8,635 bases of DNA, taken from positions 1-8,635 of the forward strand of contig SBHH01000078.1 of NCBI GenBank assembly GCA_006226265.1, in the 5' to 3' direction. A program made the translations under genes and the position numbers. The notes under the pieces are model-generated. The model made no database searches. It saw only the letters and a list, made by a program, of their open reading frames with translations, and was not told the origin of the DNA. This stretch comes from Alphaproteobacteria bacterium. Lineage in GTDB: Bacteria > Pseudomonadota > Alphaproteobacteria > Sneathiellales > Sneathiellaceae. How positions within the stretch are numbered: position 1 is the first letter of the stretch; every line of letters begins with the position of its first letter. This document shows positions 1-8,635 of this stretch, piece after piece.

Positions 1-9
1 GCATCTGGT

Positions 10-1386
10 TTAGAAAAACTCTAGGCTGACGGAGAACATTTCCTCGACCTTGTGGATGGCATCCCGAAGACCCAGGATAATCACGCGGTCATCCGGATTG
101 ATGACCGATCCGCCGCGCGGAATTTCCACCTTGTCACCCCGCACAACAGCGCCGATGATAGTGCCGGGCGGCAACTTGATGTCACGCAACGGCTTGCCAA
201 CAAGAAGAGAAGTTTCAAGCGCCTCCCCTTCGACAACTTCCGCCGCCCCGTCGCGGAAGGAATGCAGGCCCCGGATCCGTCCCCGCCGGATATGGCGGAG
301 AATTTCGGACACCGTGGTTGCACGCGGATCGACCACCACGTCGATGCCGAGCGACGTGACGAGATTACCGAAAACCGGATTATTGATCAGCGTAATTGCC
401 GTGCTGCATCCCTGCCCCTTGGCCAGCAGGGAGGAGAGAATATTGACCTGATCGTCATTGGTGAGCGCGACGACAGTTTCGGCCCGGCCGACATTTGCCT
501 CATGTAGAAGATCGGGGTCAAGACCGCTGCCATGCAGAACGACAGTCCGCTCCAGTCCCTCCATGATATCCTCAGCCCGTTTCAGATCCGTTTCAACCAG
601 CTTCAGCGACAGATTGCGCATATGGGTCTCGACATACTGCGCGAGATGCAGGCCGATATTGCCGCCGCCGATCACAACAACGCTTCGGGCCTCCTGCTCC
701 TCATGACCGAAGAGCGGCATGGCGCGCGCCACATGTTGGCTGTCGGCCGCAAAATAGACCTCATCGCCCGGAAACATCTGGTCATTGCTAGAGGGCACGA
801 TCATCTTGCCATCGCGGTAAATGGCCACGACAATGACATTGAGGTCGGGGAACAGCTCCGTCAGCTGCTTGAGCGGCGTATTGACGATCGGGCAGCTTTC
901 GTCGAGCCGGACGCCGATCACCTGCACAAGGCCATCCGCAAAGGAAACCGTGTCAATCGCGCCCGGCACTTTCAACCGTCGCTCGATCGCCTGGGCGACC
1001 TCGACTTCAGGCGAGATGATAACGTCGATGGGCAGGTTTTCCCGCCCGAACAGATGCGCCCAGAGCGGATCGAGATATTGCTGAGCGCGAATACGTGCGA
1101 CCTTCTTCGGCACATCGAAAATTGAATGAGCAATCTGGCAGGCCACCATATTGACTTCATCACTATAGGTAACGGCGATGATCATATCGGCATCATAGGC
1201 CCCGGCCCGCTCCAGCACTTCGGGGTGCGAGGCATGGCCGACCATGGCCCGAACGTCGATTTCGTCGCCGATTTTGCGGACCAGTTCGGCCGAGCGGTCG
1301 ATCAGCGTCACATCGTTATTTTCCCGGGCGAGCTGGCGGGCGATGTTTGACCCGACCTGCCCGGCCCCACAGACGATAACTTTCAT
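10..1386 (-). CDS. trkA: Trk system potassium uptake regulatory subunit TrkA
   Basis: Peripheral cytoplasmic subunit that binds NAD(H)/nucleotides and gates a TrkH/TrkG-type potassium channel. The 458 aa match full-length TrkA with its duplicated layout: RCK_N domain 1 with Rossmann motif GAGQVG at 7-12 and ribose-binding Asp30; RCK_C 1 about 145-225; RCK_N domain 2 with GGGNIG at 240-245 and acidic Glu265; RCK_C 2 about 372-455. It ends MFSVSLEFF. No membrane segment is present, as expected. The start ATG lies 16 bases after the ntrX stop; a GGGGAG site (1397-1402) immediately after that stop, 10 bases upstream, supports the start and co-transcription with ntrYX. trkA next to ntrX is a recurrent alphaproteobacterial arrangement, often followed by hfq, but only nine bases remain after the TAA, so neither hfq nor a terminator can be checked. 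No channel subunit gene is in the window. Confidence 0.97.
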   Translation of the reverse strand: MKVIVCGAGQVGSNIARQLARENNDVTLIDRSAELVRKIGDEIDVRAMVGHASHPEVLERAGAYDADMIIAVTYSDEVNMVACQIAHSIFDVPKKVARIRAQQYLDPLWAHLFGRENLPIDVIISPEVEVAQAIERRLKVPGAIDTVSFADGLVQVIGVRLDESCPIVNTPLKQLTELFPDLNVIVVAIYRDGKMIVPSSNDQMFPGDEVYFAADSQHVARAMPLFGHEEQEARSVVVIGGGNIGLHLAQYVETHMRNLSLKLVETDLKRAEDIMEGLERTVVLHGSGLDPDLLHEANVGRAETVVALTNDDQVNILSSLLAKGQGCSTAITLINNPVFGNLVTSLGIDVVVDPRATTVSEILRHIRRGRIRGLHSFRDGAAEVVEGEALETSLLVGKPLRDIKLPPGTIIGAVVRGDKVEIPRGGSVINPDDRVIILGLRDAIHKVEEMFSVSLEFF

Positions 1387-1402
1387 TGAGGTCTAACTCC
1401 CC

Positions 1403-2809
1403 TCAGTCGAGAACTCTCTTGCGGTCTCCGTTGTTGACCCCAAGCGTCTTCAGCTTGCGGTGCAGCGCAGACCTCTCCATACCAACAAATGCCGCGGTAC
1501 GCGAAATATTTCCACCGAAACGATTTATTTGGGCCTCAAGATATTCCTTTTCAAACCGCTCGCGCGCATCGCGAAGCGGAAGAGCCATGATCTCGGTATT
1601 GTCATTCTGCCCGTTCATGATCGACTGGGCCGACCCGGCGTCGGCGGGAACCATGCTGGCGGTAATTGGGCTACTCCTGTCACCGGTCGCGAGAATCATG
1701 ATCTGTTCGATCACATTTTTAAGCTGGCGGACATTGCCTGGCCAACTGGAAGCTTGCAGGGTCGCGATGGCATCCTCGCCGATTTTGCGGACTGGCAGGC
1801 CGGCGCTTTTCGCAAAGCGTTCTATAAAAAAGCGGGCGAGCGGACCGACATCCTCCGGGCGTTCCTTTAAAGGCGGCACGGAGATCGGCACTACGCCGAG
1901 CCGATGATACAAATCCTCCCTCAGCCTGCCCGAGGCCATGGCTTTCTGCAAATCCTGGCTGGAGGAGGAAATGACCCGGACATCGACTTTGATCTTGTCG
2001 CTACCGCCGACCCGCTGAAACGACTGATCGACCAGCACGCGGAGAACCTTGGCCTGGGTTTCAAGCGGCATATCGGCAATTTCATCAAGAAACAGGGTCC
2101 CGCCATGGGCCTGCTCCAGGAGGCCGCGGCGTCCCCCCTTCACCGAATTCATTCGCCCCTCTTCCACACCGAAAAGCTGAATTTCCAGCCGTTCAGGCGC
2201 AAGAGTGGCGGCATTGAGCACGACGAAAGGCCCATCCCGACGGAGCGAACGGGCATGAATAATGCGTGCGACCACTTCCTTGCCGGAACCTGAAGGGCCC
2301 GAAATCAACACCCGGCTGTTGGTCGGCGCAACCTTCTCAATCGTCTGCTGCAACTGTACCATGGCGTTGGAACGGCAGATGAGGTCAGTCAGCACCTCTC
2401 CCGCCTTGGATTTCAACTCCGCCACTTCACGTCGCAGGCGCACGGCCTCCAGTGACCGCTCGACAAGCTGGAGCAGCCGTTCCGCCTTGAAGGGCTTCTC
2501 GATAAAGTCATAGGCACCCATTTTGATGGTCTGGACAGCGGTTTCGATATTACCGTGACCGGAAATCATCAGAACCGGCAAATCAGGCAGTTCCTTCTTT
2601 ACCTGCTGCAGGATTTCAAGGCCATCGAGCTTGCTGCCCCTAAGCCAGATATCGAGGACCATGAGACTGGGCCGCCTGTGGGCGATTTCGGCCAGGCATT
2701 CATCGCTGTTGGCCGCCATGCGCGTCTCAAATCCCTCGTCCTCCAGAATACCGGATACCAGATCGCGGATATCCGCCTCATCGTCAACAATAAGAATGTC
2801 CGCAGACAT
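1403..2809 (-). CDS. ntrX: nitrogen assimilation response regulator NtrX, GAFTGA-less
   Basis: Response regulator phosphorylated by NtrY; known members bind DNA at their own and other promoters. The 468 aa comprise a receiver (1-118) with Asp9/Asp10, phospho-acceptor Asp53 in the NtrX-typical LDIWLRGSKLDGLEIL, Ser83 and Lys105; an AAA+ domain (about 140-375) with Walker A GPSGSGKE at 171-178, Walker B GGTLFLDE at 236-243, LREDLYHRL at 296-304 and WPGNVRQL at 356-363; and a C-terminal Fis-type helix-turn-helix (about 430-457, GGNISRTAAFVGMERSALHR). The GAFTGA loop needed to contact sigma-54 is absent: after QLFG the sequence runs VEEGRMNSVKGGRRG. Sensor I reads SSSSQDL instead of the ATN-type motif. 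It therefore probably does not activate sigma-54 promoters. ATG 2809 has a GGAAGG site (2817-2822) seven bases upstream, within the end of ntrY. The TGA-TT-ATG junction with ntrY shows co-expression. Confidence 0.97.
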   Translation of the reverse strand: MSADILIVDDEADIRDLVSGILEDEGFETRMAANSDECLAEIAHRRPSLMVLDIWLRGSKLDGLEILQQVKKELPDLPVLMISGHGNIETAVQTIKMGAYDFIEKPFKAERLLQLVERSLEAVRLRREVAELKSKAGEVLTDLICRSNAMVQLQQTIEKVAPTNSRVLISGPSGSGKEVVARIIHARSLRRDGPFVVLNAATLAPERLEIQLFGVEEGRMNSVKGGRRGLLEQAHGGTLFLDEIADMPLETQAKVLRVLVDQSFQRVGGSDKIKVDVRVISSSSQDLQKAMASGRLREDLYHRLGVVPISVPPLKERPEDVGPLARFFIERFAKSAGLPVRKIGEDAIATLQASSWPGNVRQLKNVIEQIMILATGDRSSPITASMVPADAGSAQSIMNGQNDNTEIMALPLRDARERFEKEYLEAQINRFGGNISRTAAFVGMERSALHRKLKTLGVNNGDRKRVLD

Positions 2810-2811
2810 AA

Positions 2812-5016
2812 TCAGCCCTTCCCCGTCTTCTGTTCAGTCTTGTTCTCCGGGAAGGAGATCCGGATCACGGCCCCCACCCCGTTTTCGGCATCCTCCATCG
2901 AGAGATTGCCGCCATGCTCTTCCATGATCTTTTTCACAATCGCAAGGCCAAGCCCGGTCCCCTTCTCCCGATGGGTCACATAGGGTTCGGTCAAGCGGTT
3001 GCGGTTTTCTGTTGGCAGGCCCCGTCCGTTGTCGATAAGGGTAACCGTGATCTGCCCCTTGTCGCACGATATCGTGACAGCAATACGGCCCTTCGCGAGC
3101 TTCCCGCCCTCCCGCCCGGCGATGGCATCGGCGCTGTTCTGCAAGAGGTTTGTCAAGACGCGGTTAACCTGCGGTGCATCGCAATCACAGAGAATGGCCT
3201 CCGCCGGTGTTGCAAAGACATAATCGATTTCCGGATGGGCAATTTTTTGCAGAAAAACCGCTTGCCCGACCAGCTCCCCAATATCTTCGGGCTTGAATTC
3301 CGGCGTCGGCATCCGCGCAAAAGCGGAGAATTCATCCACCATCTGGCCTATGTCGCCGACCTGGCGGATGATCGTATCGGTGCATTGCTTAAAGACGTCC
3401 GGATCGCTCGTAATTTCTTTCGCATATTTGCGCTTGATCCGCTCCGCCGAAAGCTGGATAGGGGTCAGCGGGTTCTTGATTTCATGGGCAATGCGACGGG
3501 CAATATCGCCCCAGGCGGCCATCCGCTGTGCCGAAACAAGATCGGTGATTTCATCGAGCGTGACGACAAACCCCTGGATATGACCATTGTCGATTTCCGC
3601 CGCAGCGCGTACCAGCAAATGACGAGGTACCCCCTTCGTCTGAAGCTGTATCTGTCGTTCCGCAATCCTGAAGGGTTTTCCCCGCACCTCATCGAGAAGA
3701 ACCGCCATCTGCGGCGCGACCTTCTGAAAAGGCTTGCCGATAAGATCAGGAAGTTCCTGCCCGAGAAGCTTCATTGCCGTGCGGTTCGGCAGATTAACAA
3801 CACCGTTCTTGTCAAGTCCAATCACCCCCGCCGAGACACCGGCCAGCACCGCCTCGGTAAAGCGACGGCGTTCATCGAGCTGGCTGTTGGTATGTTCAAG
3901 CTCTCGCCGCTGGGTCGAAAGCTGATCTGTCATGCGGTTGAAGGCCCGGCTCAGGATCGCCATCTCATCATAAGCGCGTGTCTCATCCACCTTGGCCGTC
4001 AGATCGCCCGAACGCACCCGCTCCGCCGCGTCGACCAGCTTTTCGATCGGCCCGACGAGGCGGGAGGCAATGGCAAGGCCGAACCAGGCCGCCGCCAGCA
4101 CCACCATCAGGGAGATGATGAAGAAAATCACGGCAAACTGAATTTGAATGCCAAATCCTTCTTGCTTCAGCTTGTTATATTCCGCCGCGGCCTTCCGGGT
4201 CCGTTCCATATGCGCAAGGACACGGGGTTCGATAAAGCGGCCAACATAGAGGAAACCGTCCAAAAGCCGGTCAAGACGGACAAGGGCGCGCACCTGATCA
4301 TCATTCTCGTCCGTCGTGATCACGACGTCCCGTTCCCGCGCCTCGCTGAAGAGCTGCGGCGAAAGCTTGTCGAAATCGACTGCGAAACTCAAATCCGACT
4401 GGGCAATCACCTGACCGGAACCATTGATGATCACAGCCTCGCTCAAATTCCGGGCAATGGCCTGATCGCTGAGATATGTGTCGAAGCGACGCCGGTTTTC
4501 CAGAAGTTGCGGCGGCGCGCGGTTGATCTGCGCCGCCATGGCCAGTACGTCGGAGCGGATATTCTGGATATGCTCCTTGATATAGGCGTCGGCGACAACA
4601 ATCGATTCGGAAACTGCAACATTCACCGGATCGGAGAAATGCTTCTGGAAATAGATATTGAAGAAAAGCGCCGAAAAAAGCGCCACCATCAATGCCGGGG
4701 CAACCGCAATCAGCGAGAACAGACGGATAATCCGCCGATGCATCATGCTACCGGAACCGATTTTGCCCTTGCGCCAGGTCCGGATCAATCGGTTCGTGAT
4801 AATGACCGTCAGAACAATGACCAGAAAGCAATCACCAATCAGCAGAACACGGGTCCAGGCCGGGTTATTGATGGTAAGGGATTCATATGTCGCGATCCCG
4901 CTCATGATCGCAAGCAGCGCCACCGCGAAAGAGGTTTTCGGACCCAGACCGATCTTGCGCGCCCAGCGCAGAAGGACAAATCCAGGCGACAGATCAGTTT
5001 GTTGCTGCTCGGCCAC
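2812..5016 (-). CDS. ntrY: nitrogen regulation sensor histidine kinase NtrY, membrane-bound
   Basis: Transmembrane kinase partnering NtrX. Known NtrY proteins are linked to nitrogen metabolism, low-oxygen/redox response and envelope functions; in Brucella the PAS domain binds haem. Numbering from the GTG (734 aa): three N-terminal membrane segments near 28-42, 56-74 and 98-122; an extracytoplasmic sensor of about 165 residues; a fourth segment at 291-312; HAMP to about 365; PAS about 385-495; HisKA with AHEIKNPLTPIQLSAERI and phospho-acceptor His511; N box NLLQNSADA with Asn627; G1 DNGRGLP at 662-668; G2 GTGLGLA at 686-692. This is the usual NtrY architecture and length. GTG at 5016 is preferred because a G-run lies five bases upstream; TTG at 5034 would add six residues and lacks a ribosome site. 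Cys610-Asp-Cys612 just ahead of the N box is a small oddity. The TGA is two bases from the ntrX ATG. Confidence 0.95.
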   Translation of the reverse strand: MAEQQQTDLSPGFVLLRWARKIGLGPKTSFAVALLAIMSGIATYESLTINNPAWTRVLLIGDCFLVIVLTVIITNRLIRTWRKGKIGSGSMMHRRIIRLFSLIAVAPALMVALFSALFFNIYFQKHFSDPVNVAVSESIVVADAYIKEHIQNIRSDVLAMAAQINRAPPQLLENRRRFDTYLSDQAIARNLSEAVIINGSGQVIAQSDLSFAVDFDKLSPQLFSEARERDVVITTDENDDQVRALVRLDRLLDGFLYVGRFIEPRVLAHMERTRKAAAEYNKLKQEGFGIQIQFAVIFFIISLMVVLAAAWFGLAIASRLVGPIEKLVDAAERVRSGDLTAKVDETRAYDEMAILSRAFNRMTDQLSTQRRELEHTNSQLDERRRFTEAVLAGVSAGVIGLDKNGVVNLPNRTAMKLLGQELPDLIGKPFQKVAPQMAVLLDEVRGKPFRIAERQIQLQTKGVPRHLLVRAAAEIDNGHIQGFVVTLDEITDLVSAQRMAAWGDIARRIAHEIKNPLTPIQLSAERIKRKYAKEITSDPDVFKQCTDTIIRQVGDIGQMVDEFSAFARMPTPEFKPEDIGELVGQAVFLQKIAHPEIDYVFATPAEAILCDCDAPQVNRVLTNLLQNSADAIAGREGGKLAKGRIAVTISCDKGQITVTLIDNGRGLPTENRNRLTEPYVTHREKGTGLGLAIVKKIMEEHGGNLSMEDAENGVGAVIRISFPENKTEQKTGKG

Positions 5017-5021
5017 GCACG

Positions 5022-5027
5022 CCCCCC
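5022..5027 (-). promoter_or_regulatory. G-run ribosome binding site favouring the GTG start of ntrY
   Basis: On the minus strand GGGGGG ends five bases before the GTG at 5016. It is the only purine-rich Shine-Dalgarno-like element near the ntrY start. No such element precedes the alternative in-frame TTG at 5034, whose upstream sequence is mostly T-rich. Confidence 0.4.
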
Positions 5028-5041
5028 GCTGCAACAGACAA

Positions 5042-5111
5042 AAATGCCATTAAAACAGCTGGTTTACGGTAAAAAGGGTTATCGGTTTCAGGATACCACA
5101 TTGTGGCATTT
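5042..5111. repeat. pair of 8-bp inverted repeats bracketing the ntrC-ntrY gap
   Basis: The plus strand has AAATGCCA at 5042-5049 and its exact reverse complement TGGCATTT at 5104-5111, with 54 bases between. The second copy overlaps the right arm of the 17-bp palindrome, and the first overlaps the putative -10 hexamer at 5049-5054. Two related half-sites at this spacing could be bound together by one regulator, with the lower-coordinate copy placed to block transcription. A chance match of this length in an AT-rich 80-base region is also possible. Confidence 0.2.
5093..5109. promoter_or_regulatory. 17-bp near-perfect inverted repeat, candidate operator
   Basis: The plus strand reads ATACCACATTGTGGCAT: two 8-base arms around one central T, matching at seven of eight pairs (the mismatch would be a G-U pair in RNA). 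It begins eight bases beyond the ntrC stop on the transcript. The form and size fit a dimeric regulator site. It resembles the NtrC-box theme (TGC-rich arms with GTG/CAC) but has a shorter spacer than the usual TGCAC-N5/6-GTGCA pattern, so assignment to NtrC is only a guess. As RNA it could fold into a 7-bp stem with a three-base loop, but no U-run follows directly, so it is a poor intrinsic terminator. Confidence 0.35.
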
Positions 5112-5116
5112 AAGCA

Positions 5117-6556
<1,440 letters not shown>

Positions 6557-6559
6557 GGG

Positions 6560-7678
6560 TTAAGCGTCCATTTTGGAAAAGTTGTAAACGGGCAGGCGGA
6601 TCAGGAAATTCCCGCCCGCCGCCGCAGTGTCATATTCGATGATGCCGCCATGATCGCCGACGATCTTGGCGACCAGCGCAAGACCGAGCCCGCTGCCGCC
6701 CTGCTTCGTGGTCACGAAGGGATCGAATATATGCGGCAGGATTTCGGCCGGAATGCCGGGGCCATTATCATGTATCCCGACTTCCAGCGGCAGTTGCACC
6801 TTATCCTTGCTGCCCGGAATGGCGAGCCGGATGCCGTGCCGGTAAGCGGTAGTGAGGATGATCTCTCCCTTCCCTTCCGGCACCGATTCGGCCGCGTTTT
6901 TCACAAGATTGAGCAAGACCTGGACAAGCTGGTCGCGGTTACCATAAACGAAGGGGAGCGAAGGGTCGTAATTCTCCCGGAAAATGATCTCGCGACCAAA
7001 GCCCGCCTCTGCGACACGTCGGACATGCTCCAGCACCTCATGGATATTGACGGCATCACGATCGATGGGCCGGTCATCGGAAAAGGCTTCCATCCGGTCG
7101 ACAAGGGCGCAGATGCGGTCAGTTTCCTCGCAGATGAGGCGGGTAAGCGCCCGGTCCGCATCCGACGCATTCATTTCCAAAAGCTGGGCCGAGCCCCGGA
7201 TGCCGGAAAGCGGGTTCTTCACCTCATGGGCGAGCATGATGGCCATCGCGGTAACCGAACGCGCCGCCCCCCGGTGGGTCAACTGGCGGTCCATCTTGAG
7301 GGCGATGGTCCGTTCCTCGATCTGGACAACGACGTTCGATGTCCCGTAAAGCGCGGAAACCTGCAGATTGACATTCTTGATGCCGGTCTTGGGCGTACCG
7401 AGATCGACCCCGTATTCGGAGACACAATCGCTGCTGTAACGCACCTGCCCGATCAGGCCAAGAAGCGGGCTGTCGAAGGGCACCAGTTCCTCGATCGCGG
7501 TCTGGCGCAAGATATTGGTGGAGGAGCCAAAAAAGGCCTCCCCCGCCGGGTTGGCCATGCAGATATAGCCTTCCTCATCGATCACGATGATCGGATCGGG
7601 GAGCGCGTTCAGAACCGAAAGCGCATCGACATCGACCTTTTTGCGCTTGGTGCCACTGAAGGGGTTCGGCAAAGGCAT
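6560..7678 (-). CDS. ntrB: nitrogen regulation sensor histidine kinase NtrB (GlnL)
   Basis: Cytoplasmic histidine kinase/phosphatase that sets the phosphorylation of NtrC. In the family it is controlled by PII (GlnB) proteins reporting glutamine/2-oxoglutarate status. The 372 aa are a usual length, with no membrane segment. An N-terminal PAS domain (about 16-120, starting [16 protein letters not shown]) is followed by the HisKA helix [19 protein letters not shown] with phospho-acceptor His151. The ATPase domain has the N box NLVKNAAES with Asn261, G1 box DNGPGIP at 304-310, IFDPFVTTK at 317-325 and G2 box GSGLGLA at 328-334. ATG at 7678 is supported by a GAGGAG ribosome site (7690-7695) buried in the end of dusB, 11 bases upstream. 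The TGA-C-ATG junction with dusB and the TAA-CCC-ATG junction with ntrC imply one transcript and coupled translation. The cognate ntrC next door makes NtrB much more likely than another PAS kinase. Confidence 0.97.
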   Translation of the reverse strand: MPLPNPFSGTKRKKVDVDALSVLNALPDPIIVIDEEGYICMANPAGEAFFGSSTNILRQTAIEELVPFDSPLLGLIGQVRYSSDCVSEYGVDLGTPKTGIKNVNLQVSALYGTSNVVVQIEERTIALKMDRQLTHRGAARSVTAMAIMLAHEVKNPLSGIRGSAQLLEMNASDADRALTRLICEETDRICALVDRMEAFSDDRPIDRDAVNIHEVLEHVRRVAEAGFGREIIFRENYDPSLPFVYGNRDQLVQVLLNLVKNAAESVPEGKGEIILTTAYRHGIRLAIPGSKDKVQLPLEVGIHDNGPGIPAEILPHIFDPFVTTKQGGSGLGLALVAKIVGDHGGIIEYDTAAAGGNFLIRLPVYNFSKMDA

Positions 7679-7679
7679 G

Positions 7680-8635
7680 TCAGGCGCTTCTCCTCATATC
7701 TTGCGCGTCATAAAAGCGGATAATTTCGGTGCGCACCTCGCGCCAGTCACTCATACGGACAACTTTCTGGCGGAAGTCCTCCCCACCCGTGAGCCGCTCC
7801 GCATACCAGCCAAGATGTTTTCGCGCGACGCGCATGCCAACATCCTCCCCATAAAGGGAAATAAGCGCGTCGTAATGCTCTAAAAGAATGGCTTTCTGTT
7901 CCTCGAAATCGGGGTCTTCAATGCGCATCCCCCGCCCGAGGAAGGCCGCAACCTGCGAGACGAACCAGGGGCGACCGTAACTTCCACGCCCGATCATCAC
8001 GCCATCCGCGCCGGACTGGCGGATCGCCTCCGCCGCGTTGTCGGGACTCTGGATATCGCCATTGGCGATGACCGGGATCGACACAGCTTTTTTCACTTCG
8101 CCAATGAAGCGCCAGTCGGCCTCGCCCTTAAAGAACTGGCAGCGGGTGCGGCCATGGACGGTCAGCATCCTGATGCCAACATCCTCGGCAATCCTTGCGA
8201 GCTCCGGCGCATTGCGGCTCTCGTCATCCCAGCCGGTCCGCATCTTTAGCGTGACCGGCAGATCGACGGCGCCCACGGTCGCCTCCAGGATTTTCCGGGC
8301 ATGGTCGATATCGCGCATCAACGATGAGCCCGCCATGCCGGAGGTCACCTTCTTCACCGGGCAGCCCATATTGATATCGATAATCTGCGCGCCCATGTCG
8401 GCATTGAGTTTTGCGGCCTCCGCCATGATCTCGGGATCGCAGCCCGCGAGCTGTACGGCCATCGGCTGATCGTCATTGGCCGATCTCACAAGCCGGAGGG
8501 AGCGCCGCGTTTCCGCCACCATCGACTTGCTCGCGACCATCTCGGAGAAGACGAGCCCCGCGCCATAGCGCGTCACCAGCCGACGGAACGGCAGATCGGT
8601 AATGCCCGCCATCGGGGCAAGGAAAACCGGGCTGT
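7680..8635 (-). CDS. dusB: tRNA-dihydrouridine synthase DusB (NifR3 family), 5' end cut by window edge
   Basis: FMN-dependent enzyme that reduces specific uridines in the tRNA D-loop to dihydrouridine, in the cytoplasm using NADPH. The TIM-barrel signatures are clear. Counting from the ATG at 8612, they are the N-terminal [15 protein letters not shown] at 53-57, NMGCPVKKV at 81-89 with the catalytic Cys84, the FMN/tRNA-contacting LKMRTGW at 122-128, VHGRTR at 152-157, NGD at 184-186, and [10 protein letters not shown] at 201-210. The ATG at 8612 is not the true start: the frame stays open to the window edge and the preceding codons read SPVFLAP, giving the family motif LAPMAG. I infer roughly 10-20 residues lie outside the window. 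The TGA stop is separated by one base from the ntrB ATG. In rhizobia this gene is called nifR3 and heads the ntrBC operon; the link to nitrogen control is positional, not enzymatic. Confidence 0.96.
   Translation of the reverse strand, partial: SPVFLAPMAGITDLPFRRLVTRYGAGLVFSEMVASKSMVAETRRSLRLVRSANDDQPMAVQLAGCDPEIMAEAAKLNADMGAQIIDINMGCPVKKVTSGMAGSSLMRDIDHARKILEATVGAVDLPVTLKMRTGWDDESRNAPELARIAEDVGIRMLTVHGRTRCQFFKGEADWRFIGEVKKAVSIPVIANGDIQSPDNAAEAIRQSGADGVMIGRGSYGRPWFVSQVAAFLGRGMRIEDPDFEEQKAILLEHYDALISLYGEDVGMRVARKHLGWYAERLTGGEDFRQKVVRMSDWREVRTEIIRFYDAQDMRRSA

Larger units (their letters stand above)
5017..5116 (-). promoter_or_regulatory. ntrC-ntrY intergenic region, possible internal promoter/operator for ntrYX-trkA
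   Basis: This is the only non-coding stretch of any size in the window and is more AT-rich than its flanks. On the minus strand it holds a TTTAAT hexamer (plus 5049-5054), five of six to the -10 consensus. No good -35 sits at the usual spacing; CTGAAA further upstream is a poor match and wrongly placed relative to that hexamer. I see no sigma-54 element: the TGGCAT...TTGCA pair near the ntrY start has 14 bases between GG and GC, where 10 are required. Near the ntrC stop is a 17-bp inverted repeat, listed separately. A promoter here would let ntrYX be expressed apart from ntrBC. Whether it is real is inference from gap length and composition. Confidence 0.35.

Noticed and set aside
1..9. Start of hfq or a terminator downstream of trkA
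   Set aside because: Only nine bases remain after the trkA stop; nothing can be supported from the sequence.
5104..5111. Sigma-54 promoter before ntrY based on TGGCAT followed by TTGCA
   Set aside because: On the minus strand the TGGCAT copy (plus 5044-5049) is followed by TTGCA with 14 bases between GG and GC instead of 10, so it does not fit the -24/-12 spacing. The TGGCATTT on the plus strand at 5104-5111 points into ntrC and has no partner.

Overview
This window is a GC-rich stretch of an alphaproteobacterial chromosome. It holds six protein genes, all on the minus strand. Read in the direction of transcription (from high to low coordinates) the order is dusB (nifR3) - ntrB - ntrC - ntrY - ntrX - trkA. 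This order, with dusB ahead of two adjacent nitrogen-type two-component systems and trkA behind, is the classic arrangement in Alphaproteobacteria such as rhizobia, Azospirillum and relatives. The sequence does not let me name a genus with confidence; a Rhodospirillales-like or neighbouring lineage is a guess.

Layout in transcription order. 8635-7680: dusB, tRNA-dihydrouridine synthase, with its 5' end cut off by the window edge. 7678-6560: ntrB, a soluble PAS-containing histidine kinase. 6556-5117: ntrC, a sigma-54-dependent response regulator with an intact GAFTGA loop. 5116-5017: the only real intergenic gap, about 100 bases, with a near-perfect palindrome and a possible weak internal promoter. 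5016-2812: ntrY, a membrane-bound PAS/HAMP histidine kinase. 2809-1403: ntrX, an NtrC-like regulator without the GAFTGA loop. 1386-10: trkA, the cytosolic NAD-binding regulatory subunit of a Trk potassium transporter. Only nine bases lie beyond the trkA stop, so what follows it cannot be seen.

The gaps between genes are 1, 3, about 100, 2 and 16 bases. dusB-ntrB-ntrC therefore looks like one tightly coupled unit and ntrY-ntrX-trkA a second one. The second unit may be reached by read-through from the first or have its own promoter in the gap. NtrB/NtrC should couple PII-signalled nitrogen status to sigma-54 promoters. NtrY/NtrX should respond to an envelope, redox or nitrogen cue and act on other promoters by binding rather than sigma-54 activation. 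TrkA would adjust potassium uptake.

I found no mobile element, CRISPR array, RNA gene or novel defence-like system. All genes are full length and intact except dusB at the edge, and the window is mostly an ordinary conserved core locus. The points worth a second look are the ntrC-ntrY gap, the choice of ntrY start, the probable translational coupling of ntrC, and the altered AAA+ motifs of NtrX. Long plus-strand open frames opposite ntrY and ntrB are judged to be codon-usage artefacts.
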